DNA of 64,000 nt from Pithys albifrons albifrons (taxonomy: Eukaryota; Chordata; Aves; Passeriformes; Thamnophilidae): the NCBI RefSeq assembly GCF_047495875.1, contig NC_092471.1, forward strand, positions 20,271,209-20,335,208, read 5' to 3'. The position numbers and the translations under genes are program-made. Below are positions 11,446 to 23,735 of the stretch, piece after piece; positions within the stretch are counted from its first letter, which is position 1, and every line of letters starts with the position of its first letter. The notes under the pieces are model-generated. The model had not been told where the DNA came from. It was given only the letters and a program-made list of their open reading frames with translations, and searched no databases.

Positions 11446-13670
11446 GACAGGAGCACGTGCCCAGGGCTGTTTGGGTTGACAATCCCAGTCTCTGTGGGGG
11501 CGTAGAAGAAAAGACTTGTGACATACTCACCTGATGTGCCTCCAAGCAAGGGACAGCACAAAAGCAGGTGACCAAAGCATCACTCGTGTCCCGTTGAGCC
11601 CAGCCATGGCCTCCTGGCAGGGACTCACTCAGGACTGCAAATACCTGTCCTGCTCAGCCAGGATTTTTTGCTTGTGTCCTTAGCATTTCTGCTTCCAAGA
11701 TGAATTTTGACTTCAGGTGTCTCTGGGAGGACCAGCATGGGTTTGAAGCCACCCAGGGGACTTCAGTAAAGCCACTGATGAAGGTCTGGTTTCCCTAGAA
11801 GACACCAGTGGTGCCTTTCTCCAAAACCTGCACACAAGGATGCTGTGATCACCAATCACACCAGCCCTGTGCTTTGGCATTTCATCATATTCAGATGGGA
11901 AAAAAAATAGAAAAAAAGCACCCTTGAAACAAATTCCAATAAATCCTCCTGTTCAGATTGTGATCACATTACCTACCTCACAGGTTCACCACCTTGGGCT
12001 CCGTGAGCATCTTTGCCTTATGTGCCCTGACATGTGGGGCACATCACCCGTTCTCCAAAGCCTACCAGGGGTTAAATTTGGGCAGAACAAGAGCCAGGCC
12101 ATGCCAGATTCAGCTGCAGCTGTGCAGGTCATAAATAAATCAAGAACAAATAATGGGCCCAGTGTGTCCAACTGCATATTGATTTCCCCCACACCTTCCT
12201 CCTCTTTCGTTTTTCCTCGAACAAATTCAGGTGTCACATGGACTGATGTGTGTCTGCAGATGGAATGAGAGGCCACACTGACCTGTGGCATCTTTGGGTG
12301 GTGGAAATTTGGAGGCCACTCCTCCCTGCTGTTGTCAAACTGCACAGGAGCCACAACCCGCCCCTGGATTCCTGGTCATGCTTTTCCTTGGATAAATCAA
12401 GGTGATTCCACTGGTGGCACATGTGGCTGGTCTGGTGTGACAGGAGAGGAGGGCAGGAAGGATTTGGGGGGTCCATGGTGTGGTGTAGGCTTTGGGATGG
12501 ATGATGTGCCTGGGGCTGATGGCTCAGGGCTGTGGTGAGCCCTTCATGTGGCTCTTCCACAAGGAGCCTCCATGCCCTCAGGGCGAGTGGGAATGCCAGG
12601 CCATGGAATTGCTGGAGGTGGCACTGGTGGCTTTCCCAGAGGTGCTTGGGAAGGGTTTTCCAGCCCCAGTGCCAGGGCCTGTGCCTGACTGGAGGGTCTG
12701 ACACCAGCAGTGCTCAGGTGAAGGTTGGAGAGCCTGGCTCACCTCAGCTCTGTTGGGCCTTCTCCCAGCTCTTCCATTGTCTGTTGTCACAGCTCGATGG
12801 GGCAAAGGGGCTCCTTTGTCCTGTCCCTTGTTGGCTGAGGGGTCTGGCTCCTCTCCAGGGCACAGAGCAGGACCTTGCCAGTGCCACCACTGTGACCTGG
12901 GCTCCTTCTCGTGACCTGAGCTCACCTGGCAGTGCCACCCCCCCAAACCAAGGTCAAACCACAGGGAACAGTTTGACCTCCTGCTGGTGCCTGCAGAGCC
13001 CCAGGGAAGGTCTCCGATGATGGAAGAGCCCCTTGGGGAGCAGTGGTGGGGCCGGCAGTGGGATGAGCTCATCCCAAAGGAATTTCAGCACAGTGTGGAG
13101 ATGCCTCAGCCAGTCCCCACCTGTGTCTCCAGGAAGCTCAGGTTGGCTCAGTGGGGCTGGTGGGGACCCAGCATGGCCATGCTGGGACCTGCTGGGCTCC
13201 ACCCCCTCCACCCTCCCGGGTGAGCCCTGGCCTGGGCAGCCTGTGTCCCCATGTCCCCCAGGAGCTCCCATGGCTGCAATCCCAACCTCCACACTCCAGG
13301 ATGGCTTTTTGGTGCATCTGTTGTGGTTGAACCTCTTCAAGTCATGAGCCAAATAAGGACAGGGTCCCCTGGCCATCATGTGCCACCAAGCTGATGGTGG
13401 GGTCACCCCTACCCCTGGCCCTCAGAGGGGTCTCTTTGTCCCCCCTCTGCCTTTTGGAGAAGGAAACCTCTGCTGCCCCCTGGATTTCCATCTCCCCCTC
13501 CCCTGTGATTCTCCTGGGACCCAAACCCAGTTTGCTAAAAACCACTACAAAGCCAAACCCACCAACAGGCAGCTTGAAATCTGAGGGGAATTTGAAAAAT
13601 CATTTTTCTGATAATCTTGTTGTTTTCTTTACTACAGAAAAAAAATGCATCTGCTTGAACTCCCCCAGAC
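11446..13670 (+). other. Unique sequence in the probable 3' UTR
   Basis: No repeats, CR1 tails or convincing reading frames. Contains AATAAA at 11938-11943 and ATAAATAAAT near 12131, either of which could serve as an alternative polyadenylation signal. Confidence 0.5.
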
Positions 13671-13673
13671 TGT

Positions 13674-13707
13674 GTGTGTATATATATAAATATATATATT
13701 TTTTTTA
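13674..13707 (+). repeat. AT-rich simple sequence in the probable 3' UTR
   Basis: GTGTGTGTATATATATAAAT followed by more TA dinucleotides and a T run. Confidence 0.8.
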
Positions 13708-14332
13708 ATTTGAGGGAGGGGCAGAGGAAGGGGTGTCTTCACCCCCCAGCCCAGCCCAGCCCCACTGCTCTGTATGCAAACTGCTGACATGCAAATGCTT
13801 GACTATGCAAAGACAAAGCTTTTTTTTAAAAAAAAAAAAAGGAGGAAAACCACAGCAAGCCTTGGCTTTTATTTCTCTATTTTTATATGGACAGAAGTGA
13901 CCAGCTTTAGGTTTGCTTTTCATGGCAGCTCTCAGTGGCCGACGGCTGGTTCTGGGGAGAGAGCCGGGAACTGGGGAGCGATGCTGGTGGAGCTGGGGTG
14001 GCCTCAGCCTCCACCCCCTGTGCCCCGGGCCACGGAGGGGACAGGGACTTTGGAAAGGCTTTGCGAGGAGCTGATCAAAGGCCGGGAGGTGGGGCCTGGT
14101 CTCTGTATGATAACGAGGAGAAAATCGCTGTAAATAGGCCAAAAGCTCAGTGTGGTTCGTGGGGCTGCTGTGGGTTTGGGGGGATCCTTTTCTGTGCGAG
14201 ATGAACACGATGTGAAAAGAACTGGGACCTGGAAAACTTGGCTGGAAGATTCATTTAGCTGGTGATGCTGTGTTTGTTACAGAACTCCCCTCCCAGACTC
14301 CCCTGTGGCTATTAATCCAGCTCTTATTTTGT

Positions 14333-14338
14333 AATAAA
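14333..14338 (+). terminator. KLF5L: Candidate polyadenylation signal AATAAA
   Basis: Canonical AATAAA preceded by an AT-rich stretch and followed within 30 bases by a GT-rich run (GTTGTCTGGCTTCTG), the expected arrangement for cleavage near 14350-14358. It lies on the same strand as the KLF5-like gene and just before a repeat array. Confidence 0.55.
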
Positions 14339-14480
14339 ATTTTATCACGTGGAGACGTTGTCTGGCTTCTGTTCCCTCCATGGCCAAGGCTCCCTTTGCC
14401 TTTACCCCCTGCTTTTACAGGCTTCAGGAAAAGGGGGAAAAGCTTTTTTATTGGGAAAAGGGGTCTCTGGGCAGGGGATG

Positions 14481-16320
14481 ATCCATGGTGGGAGAATCCA
14501 TGGTGGGAGGATCCATGGTGGGAGGATCCAGTGAGAGGATCCATGGTGGGAGGATCCATGGTGGGAGGATCCAGTGAGAGGATCCATGGTGGGAGGATCC
14601 ATGGCGGGAGAATCCATGGTGGGAGGATCCATGGTGGGAGGATCCATGGTGGGAGGATCCACGGTGGGAGGATCCAGGGTGGGAGGATCCATGGCAGGAG
14701 GATCCATGGTGGGAGGATCCATGGTGGGAAAATCCATAGTGGGAGGATCCATGGCAAGAGGATCCATGGTGAGAGGATCCATGGTGGGAGGATCCATGGT
14801 GAGAGGATCCATGGTGAGAGGATCCATACTGGGAGGATCCATGGTGAGAGGATCCATACTGGGAGGATCCATGGTGAGAGGATCCATGGTGAGAGGATCC
14901 ATGGTGGGAGGATCCATGGCGGGAGGATCCATGGTGAGAGGATCCATGGTGGGAGGATCCATGGTGAGAGGATCCATGGTGAGAGGATCCATGGTGGGAG
15001 GATCCATGGTGGGAGAATCCAGTGAGAGGATCCATGGTGGGAGGATCCATGGCGGGAGGATCCATGGTGGGAAAATCCATGGTGGGAGGATCCATGGTGG
15101 GAGGATCCATGGTGGGAGGATCCATGGTGAGAGGATCCATGGTGGGAGGATCCATGGTGGAAGAATCCATGATGGGAGGATCCATGGTGGGAGGATTCAT
15201 GGTGGGAGGATCCAGTGAGAGGATCCATGGTGGGAGCATCCATGGTGAGAGGATCCATGGTGGGAGGATCCATGGTGGGAGAATCCATGGTGGGAGGATC
15301 CATGGTGGGAGGATCCATGGTGGGAGAATCCATGGTGGGAGGATCCATGATGGGAGGATCCATGGTGGGAGGATCCAGTGAGAGGATCCATGGTGGGAGG
15401 ATCCATGGTGAGAGGATCCACAGTGAGAGGATCCATGGTGAGAGGATCCATAGTGAGAGGATCCATGGCAAGAGGATCCATGGTGAGAGGATCCATGGTG
15501 AGAGGATCCATGGTGGGAGGATCCATGGTGGGAGGATCCATGGCAGGAGGATCCATGGTGAGAGGATCCATGGTGGGAGGATCCATGGCAGGAGGATCCA
15601 TGGTGAGAGGATCCATGGTGGGAGGATCCATGCTGAGAGGATCCATGGTGAGAGGATCCATGGTGAGAGGATCCACAGTGAGAGGATCCATGGTGAGAGG
15701 ATCCATAGTGAGAGGATCCATGGCAAGAGGATCCATGGTGAGAGGATCCATGGTGAGAGGATCCATAGTGAGAGGATCCATGGTGGGAGGATCCATGGCA
15801 GGAGGATCCATGGTGAGAGGATCCATGGAGGGAGGATCCTAGGCGAGAGGATGCATAGTGGGAGGATCCATGGTGGGAGGATCCATAGTGAGAGGATCCA
15901 TGGTGGGAGGATCCATGGTGGGAGGATCCATGGCAAGAGGATCCATGGTGGGAGGATCCATAGTGAGAGGATCCATGGTGGGAGGATCCATGGTGGGAGG
16001 ATCCATGGTGGGAGGATCCATGGCAAGAGGATCCATGGTGGGAGGATCCATGGTGGGAGGATCCATGGTGGGAGGATCCATGGTGAGAGGATCCACAGTG
16101 AGAGGATCCATGGTGAGAGGATCCATGGAGGGAGGATCCTAGGCGAGAGGATGCATAGTGGGAGGATCCATGGTGGGAGGATCCATAGTGAGAGGATCCA
16201 TGGCAAGAGGATCCATGGTGAGAGGATCCATGGTGGGAGGATCCATGGCAGGAGGATGAGGATCCATGGTGAGAGGATCCATGGTGGGAGAATCCATGGC
16301 AGGAGGATCCATGGTGGGAG
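14481..16320. repeat. Minisatellite, 15-bp unit, about 120 copies (GGATCCATGGTGGGA)
   Basis: 1.84 kb of 15-bp units, each normally holding GGATCC and CCATGG back to back. Variants (GTGAGAG, GGCAAGAG, CAGTGAGAG) are arranged in larger blocks; shortened 13-bp units (GGATCCAGTGAGA) recur. The unit length is a multiple of three, so all frames are open and a 709-codon frame appears on the minus strand; this is not a gene. Starts about 125 bases past the likely KLF5-like cleavage site. Confidence 0.97.
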
Positions 16321-16956
16321 CTTGGAGCCCTGACCCAAGCTGTCACAATGCCATGTGAAGGCAAAGGAGCGGCACAACAATTATTTTCAATCCCCTCCAC
16401 CTCTACTTCGTGCTCCCATTTTTTGCTGTGTGAAGGGAAAAGGGTACCCAGAGAGCTGGGAGATCACGGGGAGACAGAGCAGAGCCAGGCAGGGGGAAGA
16501 GAGGCAAGACAGGAGGACATGAAGAAGTGTTGGGTTGGTGTCAGAAATCCCTCCGGGTGAACTTCTGTGTGTGTATAAACACACCTTTGTTCATTGCAAA
16601 CAGCCCCTGAGGGCTGGGGAGCTCATGCCTTCAGCATGGACACACCCAATCACCACCCCAAACCCCCAACCACGCCTTGTCCTTGGATCTCCACACACGG
16701 GCTGAACCAAACAGCTCCTTCTCAGCCGTTCCTGGCAGGATCCCACCTGCCTTCTCCAGCATCTCCTTTGTCGCTGCTTCCCACAGTTGCTCCCAGCCCA
16801 GCTACACTTGCAGGCTCATGTTAAACCAACAATTCCCCAAAGCTTCCCAAAGGTCTTGTGTTTTGGCTGCGTTTTTTTGTGAAGAAAATCCTCTTTCCCA
16901 ACTGATTAAGTTCCTTCAGCTTGAAGTTGCAGTGCCCAGACGAGTTGTGTTACATC
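16321..16956. other. Unique intergenic sequence
   Basis: No gene, repeat family or RNA recognised. Contains short purine-rich and pyrimidine-rich patches only. Confidence 0.5.
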
Positions 16957-17050
16957 AAATCACAGAATCCTTTGGGCTGGAAGAGCCTTCCAAGGTCAGA
17001 GTCCAACTCTTCCCCCCAACACTAACCCATGTCCCCAAGTGCCACATGTC
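16957..17050 (-). mobile_element. CR1 LINE, short 3' fragment
   Basis: AAATCACAGAATCCTTTGGG, TGGAAGAGCCTTCCAAGGTC and GTCCAACTCTTCCCCCCAAC are the reverse of a CR1 terminus. Confidence 0.75.
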
Positions 17051-17107
17051 AAACACAGGGGAACCAGAGCATGTAGATATGAGGACTTTTTGTGGGATCC
17101 CCTCCAC

Positions 17108-17306
17108 AAAACAGAGGAAGAAGTTTGTTGCAATGAGGGTGGGCAGGCCCTCAGGCTGCCCAGAGAAGCTGTGGCTGCCCCATCCCTGGAATTGTCCAAG
17201 GCCAGGTTGGAGCAGCCTGACCTGGTGGAAGGTGTCCCTGCCCATGGCAGGGGGGTGGAACTGGATGATGATCTTTAAGGTTCCTGTGATGTGATTCCAT
17301 GATACA
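17108..17306 (+). mobile_element. CR1 LINE 3' fragment
   Basis: GGGTGGGCAGGCCCTCAGGC, AGAAGCTGTGGCTGCCCCAT, GTGTCCCTGCCCATGGCAGG, ending GATTCCATGATAC. It lies head-to-head with the fragment just upstream. Confidence 0.82.
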
Positions 17307-18345
17307 ACACGCCTTGTTTGAAGCCATCCTCTGCTCTGCAAGTATGGAAACTCTGATTTTTGGTGTATGATCTCACTCTGCCTGGTGGGGAAGGAGCCAG
17401 GACTCTGTTCATCTTTGCTCAACACATTCCCATGGAAGGAGCCATCATGTGCCCAAACTCCTGAACATCTCCATGACCCCTGAACATCTCCATGACCCCT
17501 GAACATCTCCATGACCCCTGTCCTGTCCTTCAGCACAGGCTGTGCTCTGGACTTTGCTCTGGCTCCACAGCCAAGCTGTTCCTGGTGAGGTCACCAAGGC
17601 AGGGAATAACTGGGAAGCTCTGCCACGTGCCAGGGAAGTGTAGAGAGTGGCTGAGTGCACAGGAAACCCAAGTGTCCTTCCTCAACGGAGCTGCAGGGGG
17701 GAAAACCCCACAGAGGGCATCAGAGGGAGAGATGTAGGACCTGGTCAAGGTTCCTCTGGGCCAACTCCTCCCTGAAACACCAAGGAGGTGGCTGTTAAAA
17801 AAAAGCCCTTTGGACAGTGGCAAACCTGGGATGGAGCTCCAAGCAGAGAGGGAGGTTCAGGCTCATCCCCAGTGGATCCTCAGCAGAGCAGGACCCCATC
17901 CTGCTGAAAGCCCCTCACCCTGCAGATCCCCCTCATCCTCCCTGTGACTTTCACTGCCTGCAGAGTCCCCCCACCCCAGCACCAGCACCAGCACCGTCCT
18001 CACCTTGTTTGTGCTGCCACGATGAAGCAACAGCTGTAAAACCTGCTTAGATCTCATTGCCCACCCCCGGGGCTGTTAAAGCTGCAGGAATGCCAGCAGG
18101 AATGCCAGGCTCGGGCTGGTCAAGGACAGAGAGGGAAGGAGGAGGCAGAGGGGGAAGCCTGAAGGAGGGGGTTCTGCCACACGGTCTCACATGGCACTGC
18201 CAAGAGGTGCAAGTGCCACCTGGAGAGTCCGCTCAGCTTTTCCCTTGGCATCCAGAAGGAAGTGATGCTGATGCCACCATGCCATGTCTAGGACCCAGAA
18301 AGCACTGGGACCCACCGTGGCAGGAGAGGCTGGTGGGCTGGGAAG
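17307..18345. other. Unique sequence with a 3-copy 20-bp tandem repeat
   Basis: CTGAACATCTCCATGACCCC is repeated three times at about 17460-17520. Nothing else recognisable. Confidence 0.5.
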
Positions 18346-18532
18346 GATCACAGAATCACAGAATCACAGAATGGATCGGGTTGGAAAAGACCTCCGAGAT
18401 CATCAAGTCCAACCCTTGATCCATCCCTACTGTGATCACCAGCCCAGGGCACAGAGTGCCCTGGGCTGGTGATCACAGTGGGGTTGGATCAAGATGTGGT
18501 GGATTCTCACTCAGTGCCACATCCATAGAATC
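18346..18532 (-). mobile_element. CR1 LINE end with internal 37-bp inverted repeat
   Basis: Begins with three CACAGAAT units (reverse tail), then GGTTGGAAAAGACCTCCGAG. Arms at 18416-18452 and 18456-18492 are near-complementary around a 3-base loop. Another CR1 follows directly. Confidence 0.85.
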
Positions 18533-18953
18533 ACAGAATGGATTGGAAGAGACCTCTGAGATCATCGAGTCCAACCCTTGGTCCAACTCCAGTCCCTTTA
18601 CCAGATCATGGCACTCAGTGCCACGGCCAAGCTCAGCTGAAAAACCTCCAGGGATGGGGAATCCACCCCCTCTCTGGGCAGCCCATTCCAATGCCTGAGC
18701 ACTCTCTCTGCAAAGAATTTATTTCTGATCTCCAACCTAAACCTCCCCTGGCAGACTTAAGGCCATGTCCTCTTGTCTTACTGACAGTTGTATGGGAGAA
18801 GAGACCAACCCCCACCTGGCTACAACCTCCTGTCAGGGAGTTGTAGAAAGTGATGAGCTCTGCCCTGAGCCTCCTCTTCTCCAGGCTGAACACCCCCAGC
18901 TCCCTCAGTCTCTTCTCACAGGGCTTGTGCTCCAGTCCCCTCACCAGCATTAT
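18533..18953 (-). mobile_element. CR1 LINE 3' end
   Basis: Reverse-oriented CR1 from AGAATCACAGAATGGATTGG to GGGCTTGTGCTCCAGTCCCC. Second of three consecutive same-strand copies. Confidence 0.9.
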
Positions 18954-19480
18954 CACAGAATCACAGAATGGATTGGGTTGGAAAAGACCTCCAAGATCAA
19001 GTCCAACCCTTGGTCCAACTCCAGTCCCTTTACCAGATCATGGCACTCAGTGCCACGGCCAAGCTCAGCTGAAAAACCTCCAGGTATGGGGAATCCACCC
19101 CCTCTCTGGGCAGCCCATTCCAATCCCTGAGCACTCTCTCTGCAAAGAATTTCTTTCTGCTCTCCAACTTCAATTTCCCCTGGCAGAGCTTGAGCCCATC
19201 GTGCCCCCTTGTCCTATTGCTGAGTGCCTGGGAGAAGAGACCAACCCCCAGCTGGCCAGAACTTCCCTTCAGGCAGTTCCAGACAGTGCTGAGGTCACCT
19301 CTGAGCCTCCTCTTCTCCAGTCTGAACACCCCCAGCTCCCTCAGCCTCTCCCCACAGCACTTGTGCTCCAGTCCCTTCTCCAGCCTCGTTGCTCTTCTCT
19401 GGAAGATGGAGAACGAGGCTTTGTTCTTCCTCTGCCCCCTGGGATGATCTTGGAGGGGAAGGCTGGAAGGTCCCACCACT
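18954..19480 (-). mobile_element. CR1 LINE 3' end, longer copy
   Basis: Starts TCACAGAATCACAGAATGGA and extends past TTGCTCTTCTCTGGAAGATG, so it is truncated further 5' than its neighbours. The exact 5' limit (19400-19480) is uncertain. Confidence 0.88.
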
Positions 19481-20383
19481 CCAGAGCAGCGTAGGGTCAA
19501 TGTATGCCCAAGTTCAGTGGGATGGCACAGCAGAAACCCCCACCCAGCCTCGCTGGGGATCTGCAGAGGGCACCACAGATACCCACAGTGCCCCCCCAGC
19601 CCGGCAGTGACTTTCAGGATGGTTTTGGTTTTGAACTTCACCGTCCCTCCCCCCTGCCATCTCCCCCGAGGCAGATCGCTGCCTCCCCAAGGCTACTCCG
19701 TTCGGTGTGTCCATGGCCCGGGCTGTGAAGTTATCCATTGACTCGGGAAAACACAATTAAGAGAGAAAGAGAAGAGCTGCCGGGCGGGTTCTTCACGTGT
19801 CTCTGCGGTTCAGCAAAGGTTTGTGGCCTGGGACAGAGATGTGGCTGCTGGTGGGGATGGCAAAGCCACCGACGGGGCTGGGGAATGGGGGGACCAGCCC
19901 TGGCCCCCACCACCCTCTCAGCTGGAAAACACAAGGGCTGGGATGGCAGTGGCACAACAGGGGTAAACTCTGGGGAAGGTGGCAGAGAGATGTGTGTTCC
20001 CGTGGTGGCTGCCACCCCTGGGCATGGCCATGCTCGCCGTGACAGCGGCCACGAGCGCTGCCCTTCAAACCCAGCCCTTATCTCCCTTCCCCCGAGGACT
20101 ATCAACCCCTCGGGTCTCCCCGCCGAGCCCTATCGTGCAGCCCAAGCCAGGGCTGAGCCATTAAAGTTAACTATTACCCAAAGTGAGTGTTTATTTGGGG
20201 TAATACAGGCCCGGGGGAAAGTGAGGGAGGGGAGGAGGAAGGCTCTTGTTTCTGTTTTACAAGATATCGCCGGTCCCGCGGCGCTAAAGTGGTGCTTAAA
20301 CAAGATGAATGCTCAAATAACAGAGGGCAAACAGCGCTGCCGGGAGGTGCGATGGGAGAGCCCCGGGCCGCTGGGACACCTCG
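19481..20383. other. Unique, moderately CpG-rich sequence; possible regulatory element near 20160-20350
   Basis: Contains TTAAAGTTAACTATTACCCA, GTTTATTTGGGGTAATAC and AACAAGATGAATGCTCAAAT near CCGCGGCGCTAAAG. This mixture of AT-rich factor-site-like words and CpG is typical of conserved non-coding DNA, but conservation was not tested. No exon seen. Confidence 0.3.
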
Positions 20384-21342
20384 GTGTTCCCAGCCCACCG
20401 GGAGACCTGGGGCTCCCAGCCCACCGGGAGACCTGGGGCTCCCAGCCCACCGGGAGACCCGGAGCTCCCAGCCCACCGGGAGACCCGGAGCTCCCAACCC
20501 ACCGGGAGACCTGGAGCTCCCAGCCCACCGGGAGACCTGGAGCTCCCAACCGACCAGGAGACCTGGAGTTCCCAACCAACCAGGAGACCTGGAACTCCCA
20601 ACCCACTGGGAGACCTGGAGCTCCCAACCGACCAGGAGACCTGGAGCTCCCAGTCCACCGGGAGACCTGGAGCTCCCAACCCACCAGAAGACCTGGAGCT
20701 CCCAGCCCACCGGGAGACCTGGAGCTCCCAGTCCACCGGGAGACCTGGAGCTCCCAACCCACCGGGAGACCTGGGGCTCCCAGCCCACCGGGAGACCTGG
20801 AGCTCCCAACCCACCAGGAGACCTGGAGCTCCCAGCCCACCGGGAGACCTGGAGCTCCCAGTCCACCGGGAGACCTGGAGCTCCCAGTCCACCGGGAGAC
20901 CTGGAGCTCCCAACCCACCGGGAGACATGGAGCTCCCAACCCACCAGGAGACCTGGAGCTCCCAACCGACCAGAAGACCTGGAGCTCCCAGCCCACCGGG
21001 AGACCTGGAGCTCCCAACCCACCAGGAGACCTGGAGCTCCCAACCGACCAGAAGACCTGGAGCTCCCAGCCCACTGGGAGACCTGGAGCTCCCAACTGAC
21101 CAGGAGACCTGGAGCTCCCAACCCACTGGGAGACCTGGAGCTCCCAGTCCACCGGGAGACCTGGAGCTCCCAGTCCACCGGGAGACCTGGAGCTCCCAAC
21201 CGACCAGGAGACCTGGAGCTCCCAACCGACCAGGAGACCTGGAGCTCCCAACCCACCAGGAGACCTGGAGCTCCCAGTCCACCGGGAGACATGCAGCTCC
21301 CAGTCCACCGGGAGACCTGGAGCTCCCAGCCCACCGGGAGAC
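20384..21342. repeat. Minisatellite, 26-bp unit, about 37 copies
   Basis: Unit GGGAGACCTGGAGCTCCCAG then CCCACC, with variants AACCGACCAGGAG and AGTCCACCGG. GGAGCTCC is a perfect 8-bp palindrome in each unit. All six frames remain open, producing several frames of 330-450 codons that are not genes. Confidence 0.96.
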
Positions 21343-21462
21343 TCAGTGTCCCTCAGCCCATGGGGAGTCAGGGCTTTGTCCAGTACCAGGGGGAGAAAAG
21401 GTCCTTACAAGCTTTCCCCTGCATTTTTATCATCTCTGGGGAGAAATCCTCCCTTTCCCGAT

Positions 21463-21612
21463 GATTCCCCATCCCTGGAGGTTTTTCAACTGAGCTTGGC
21501 CGTGGCACTGAGTGCCATGATCTGGTAAAGGGACTGGAGTTGGACCAAGGGTTGGACTTGATGATCTCGGAGGTCTTTTCCAACCCAATCCATTCTGTGA
21601 TTCTGTGATTTC
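21463..21612 (+). mobile_element. CR1 LINE, last 150 bp
   Basis: GATTCCCCATCCCTGGAGGT through AGTGCCATGATCTGGTAAAG to CCATTCTGTGATTCTGTGAT. Confidence 0.9.
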
Positions 21613-21782
21613 CCCACTCTCTGTGTCCAAACACGTCGTATCTCCACCCAAACAGCTGCTTCTCCCACTCCCTGCTCCCATCAGCCACGTAGGGACAGAA
21701 GTAGGAGCCAGAGTAGGGAACATCCACATCCAGACCTTTCCTTGGGTTGTAAAGGGGCATTACCCAACTCTGGAGCTGAATG

Positions 21783-23735
21783 TCCCCAAAGCAGAGGGAC
21801 CCCCAAAGCAGAGGGACCCCCAAAGTAGAGGGACCCCAAAGCAGAGGAACCCAAAGCAGAAGGACCCCCAGAGCAGAGGGACCCCCAAAGCAGAGGGCTC
21901 CCCAAAGCAGAGGAACCCAAAGCAGAGGGACCCCCAGAGCAGAGGGACCCCAAAGCAGAGGAACCCCAAAGCAGAGGGACCTCTAAAGCAGAGGAACCCC
22001 AAAGCAGAGGGACCCCAAAGCAGAGGGACCCCCAAAGCAGAGGGCTCCCCAAAGCAGAGGAACCCAAAGCAGAGGGACCCCCAAAGCAGAGGGACCCCAA
22101 AGCAGAGGGACCCCCAGAGCAGAGGGACCCCAAAGCAGAGGGACCCCCAAAGCAGAAGGACCCCAAAGTAGAGGGAACCCCCAAAGCAGAGGGATCCCCA
22201 AAGCAGAGGGACCCCCAAAGCAGAGGGACCCCAAAGTAGAGGGAACCCCCAAAGCAGAGGGATCCCCAAAGCAGAAGGACCCCAAAGTAGAGGGACCGCC
22301 AAAGCAGAGGGACCCCCAAAGCAGATGGACCCCCAAAGCAGAGGGACCCCAAAGCAGAGGGACCCCCAGAGCAGAGGGACCCCAAAGCAGAGGGCTCCCA
22401 AAGCAGAGGGACCCCCAAAGCAGAGGGCTCCCCAAAGCAGAGGGCTCCCCAAAGCAGAGGGACCCCCAAAGCAGAAGGACCCCAAAGCAGAGGGACCCCC
22501 AAAGCAGAGGGACCCCTAAAGCAGAGGGACCCTTAAAGCAGAGGGACCCCAAAGCAGAGGGACCCCCAAAGCAGAGGGACCCCCAAAGCAGAGGGGTCCC
22601 CAAAGCAGAGGGGTCTCCAAAGCAGAGGGACTCTCAAAGCAGAGGGACCCCCAAAGCAGAGGGACTCCCAAAGCAGAGGGACCCCAAAGCAGAGGGACCC
22701 CCAAGCAGAGGGACCTCCAAGGCAGAGGGACCCCAAAGCAGAGGGACCCCAAAGCAGAGGGACCCTAAAGCAGAGGGACCCCCAACGCAGAAGGACCCCA
22801 AAGCAGAAGGACCCCAAAGCAGAGGGACCCTTAAAGCAGAGGGACCCCAAAGCAGAGGGGTCCCCAAAGCAGAGGGACCCCAAAGCAGAGGGACCCCAAA
22901 GCAGAGGGGTCCCCAAAGCAGAGGGACCCCCAAAGCAGAGGGGTCCCCAAAGCAGAGGGGTCTCCAAAGCAGAGGGACTCTCAAAGCAGAGGGACCCCCA
23001 AAGCAGAGGGACTCCCAAAGCAGAGGGACCCCAAAGCAGAGGGACCCCTAAAGCAGAGGGACCCCTAAAGCAGAGGGACCCCTAAAGTACAGGGACCCCA
23101 AAGCAGAAGGACCCCAAAGCAGAAGGACCCCAAAGCAGAAGGACCCCAAAGCAGAAGGACCCCAAAACAGAGGGACCCCAAAGCAGAGGAACCCCAAAGC
23201 AGAGGGACCCCCAAAGCAGAGGGACCCCTAAAGCAGAGGAACCCCAAAGCAGAGGGACCCCCAAAGCAGAGGGACCCTTAAAGCAGAGGGACCCCCAAAG
23301 CAGAGGGACCCCTAAAGTAGAGGGACCCCAAAGCAGAGGAACACCTAAAGCAGAGGGATCCCCAAAGCAGAGAGAACCACCAAAGCAGAGGGACCCCCAA
23401 AGCAGAGGGACCCCCAAAGCAGAAGGACCCCAAAGCAGAGGGACCCCAAAGCAGAGGGACCCCCAAAGCAGAGGGACCCCAAAGCAGAGGGACCCCTAAA
23501 GCAGAGGGACCCCAAAGCAGAGGGACCCCCAAAGCAGAAGGACCCCAAAGCAGAGGGCTCCCCAAAGCAGAGGGACCCCAAAGCAGAGGGACCCCTAAAG
23601 CAGAGGGACCCCTAAAGCAGAGGAACCCCTAAAGTACAGGGACCCCAAAGCAGAAGGACCCCAAAGCAGAAAGCAGAGGGACCCCAAAGCAGAGGGACCC
23701 CCAAAGCAGAGGGACCCCCAAAGCAGAGGGGTCCC
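21783..23735. repeat. Minisatellite, 16-17-bp unit, about 115 copies
   Basis: CAGAGGGACCCCCAAAG and its 16-bp form CAGAGGGACCCCAAAG, with GGCTC, GGAAC, GGGGTC and GTACAGG variants in blocks. Strongly strand-asymmetric (purines plus C runs on the plus strand). The irregular mixture of 16- and 17-bp units keeps frames open only in patches. Confidence 0.96.

Larger units (their letters stand above)
10196..14355 (+). other. KLF5L: Probable long 3' UTR of KLF5-like
   Basis: There is no coding potential after the TAG. The first good polyadenylation signal with a GT-rich downstream element is AATAAA at 14333, giving a UTR of about 4.1 kb. Earlier AATAAA copies (for example 11938-11943) have weaker context and could be alternative sites. 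The region contains a 32-bp minisatellite (10676-11440), AT-rich runs (13674-13707), and an oligo-T/oligo-A stretch near 13820-13842. The extent is inferred; RNA data would settle it. Confidence 0.5.

Noticed and set aside
14251..16380. 709-codon open frame (Ile/Leu/Pro/Trp periodic protein), minus strand
   Set aside because: Produced entirely by the 15-bp minisatellite, whose length is a multiple of three; all frames in both directions are open and the peptide is simply periodic.
19738..21493. Frames of 328-453 codons on both strands
   Set aside because: By-products of the 26-bp minisatellite at 20384-21342.
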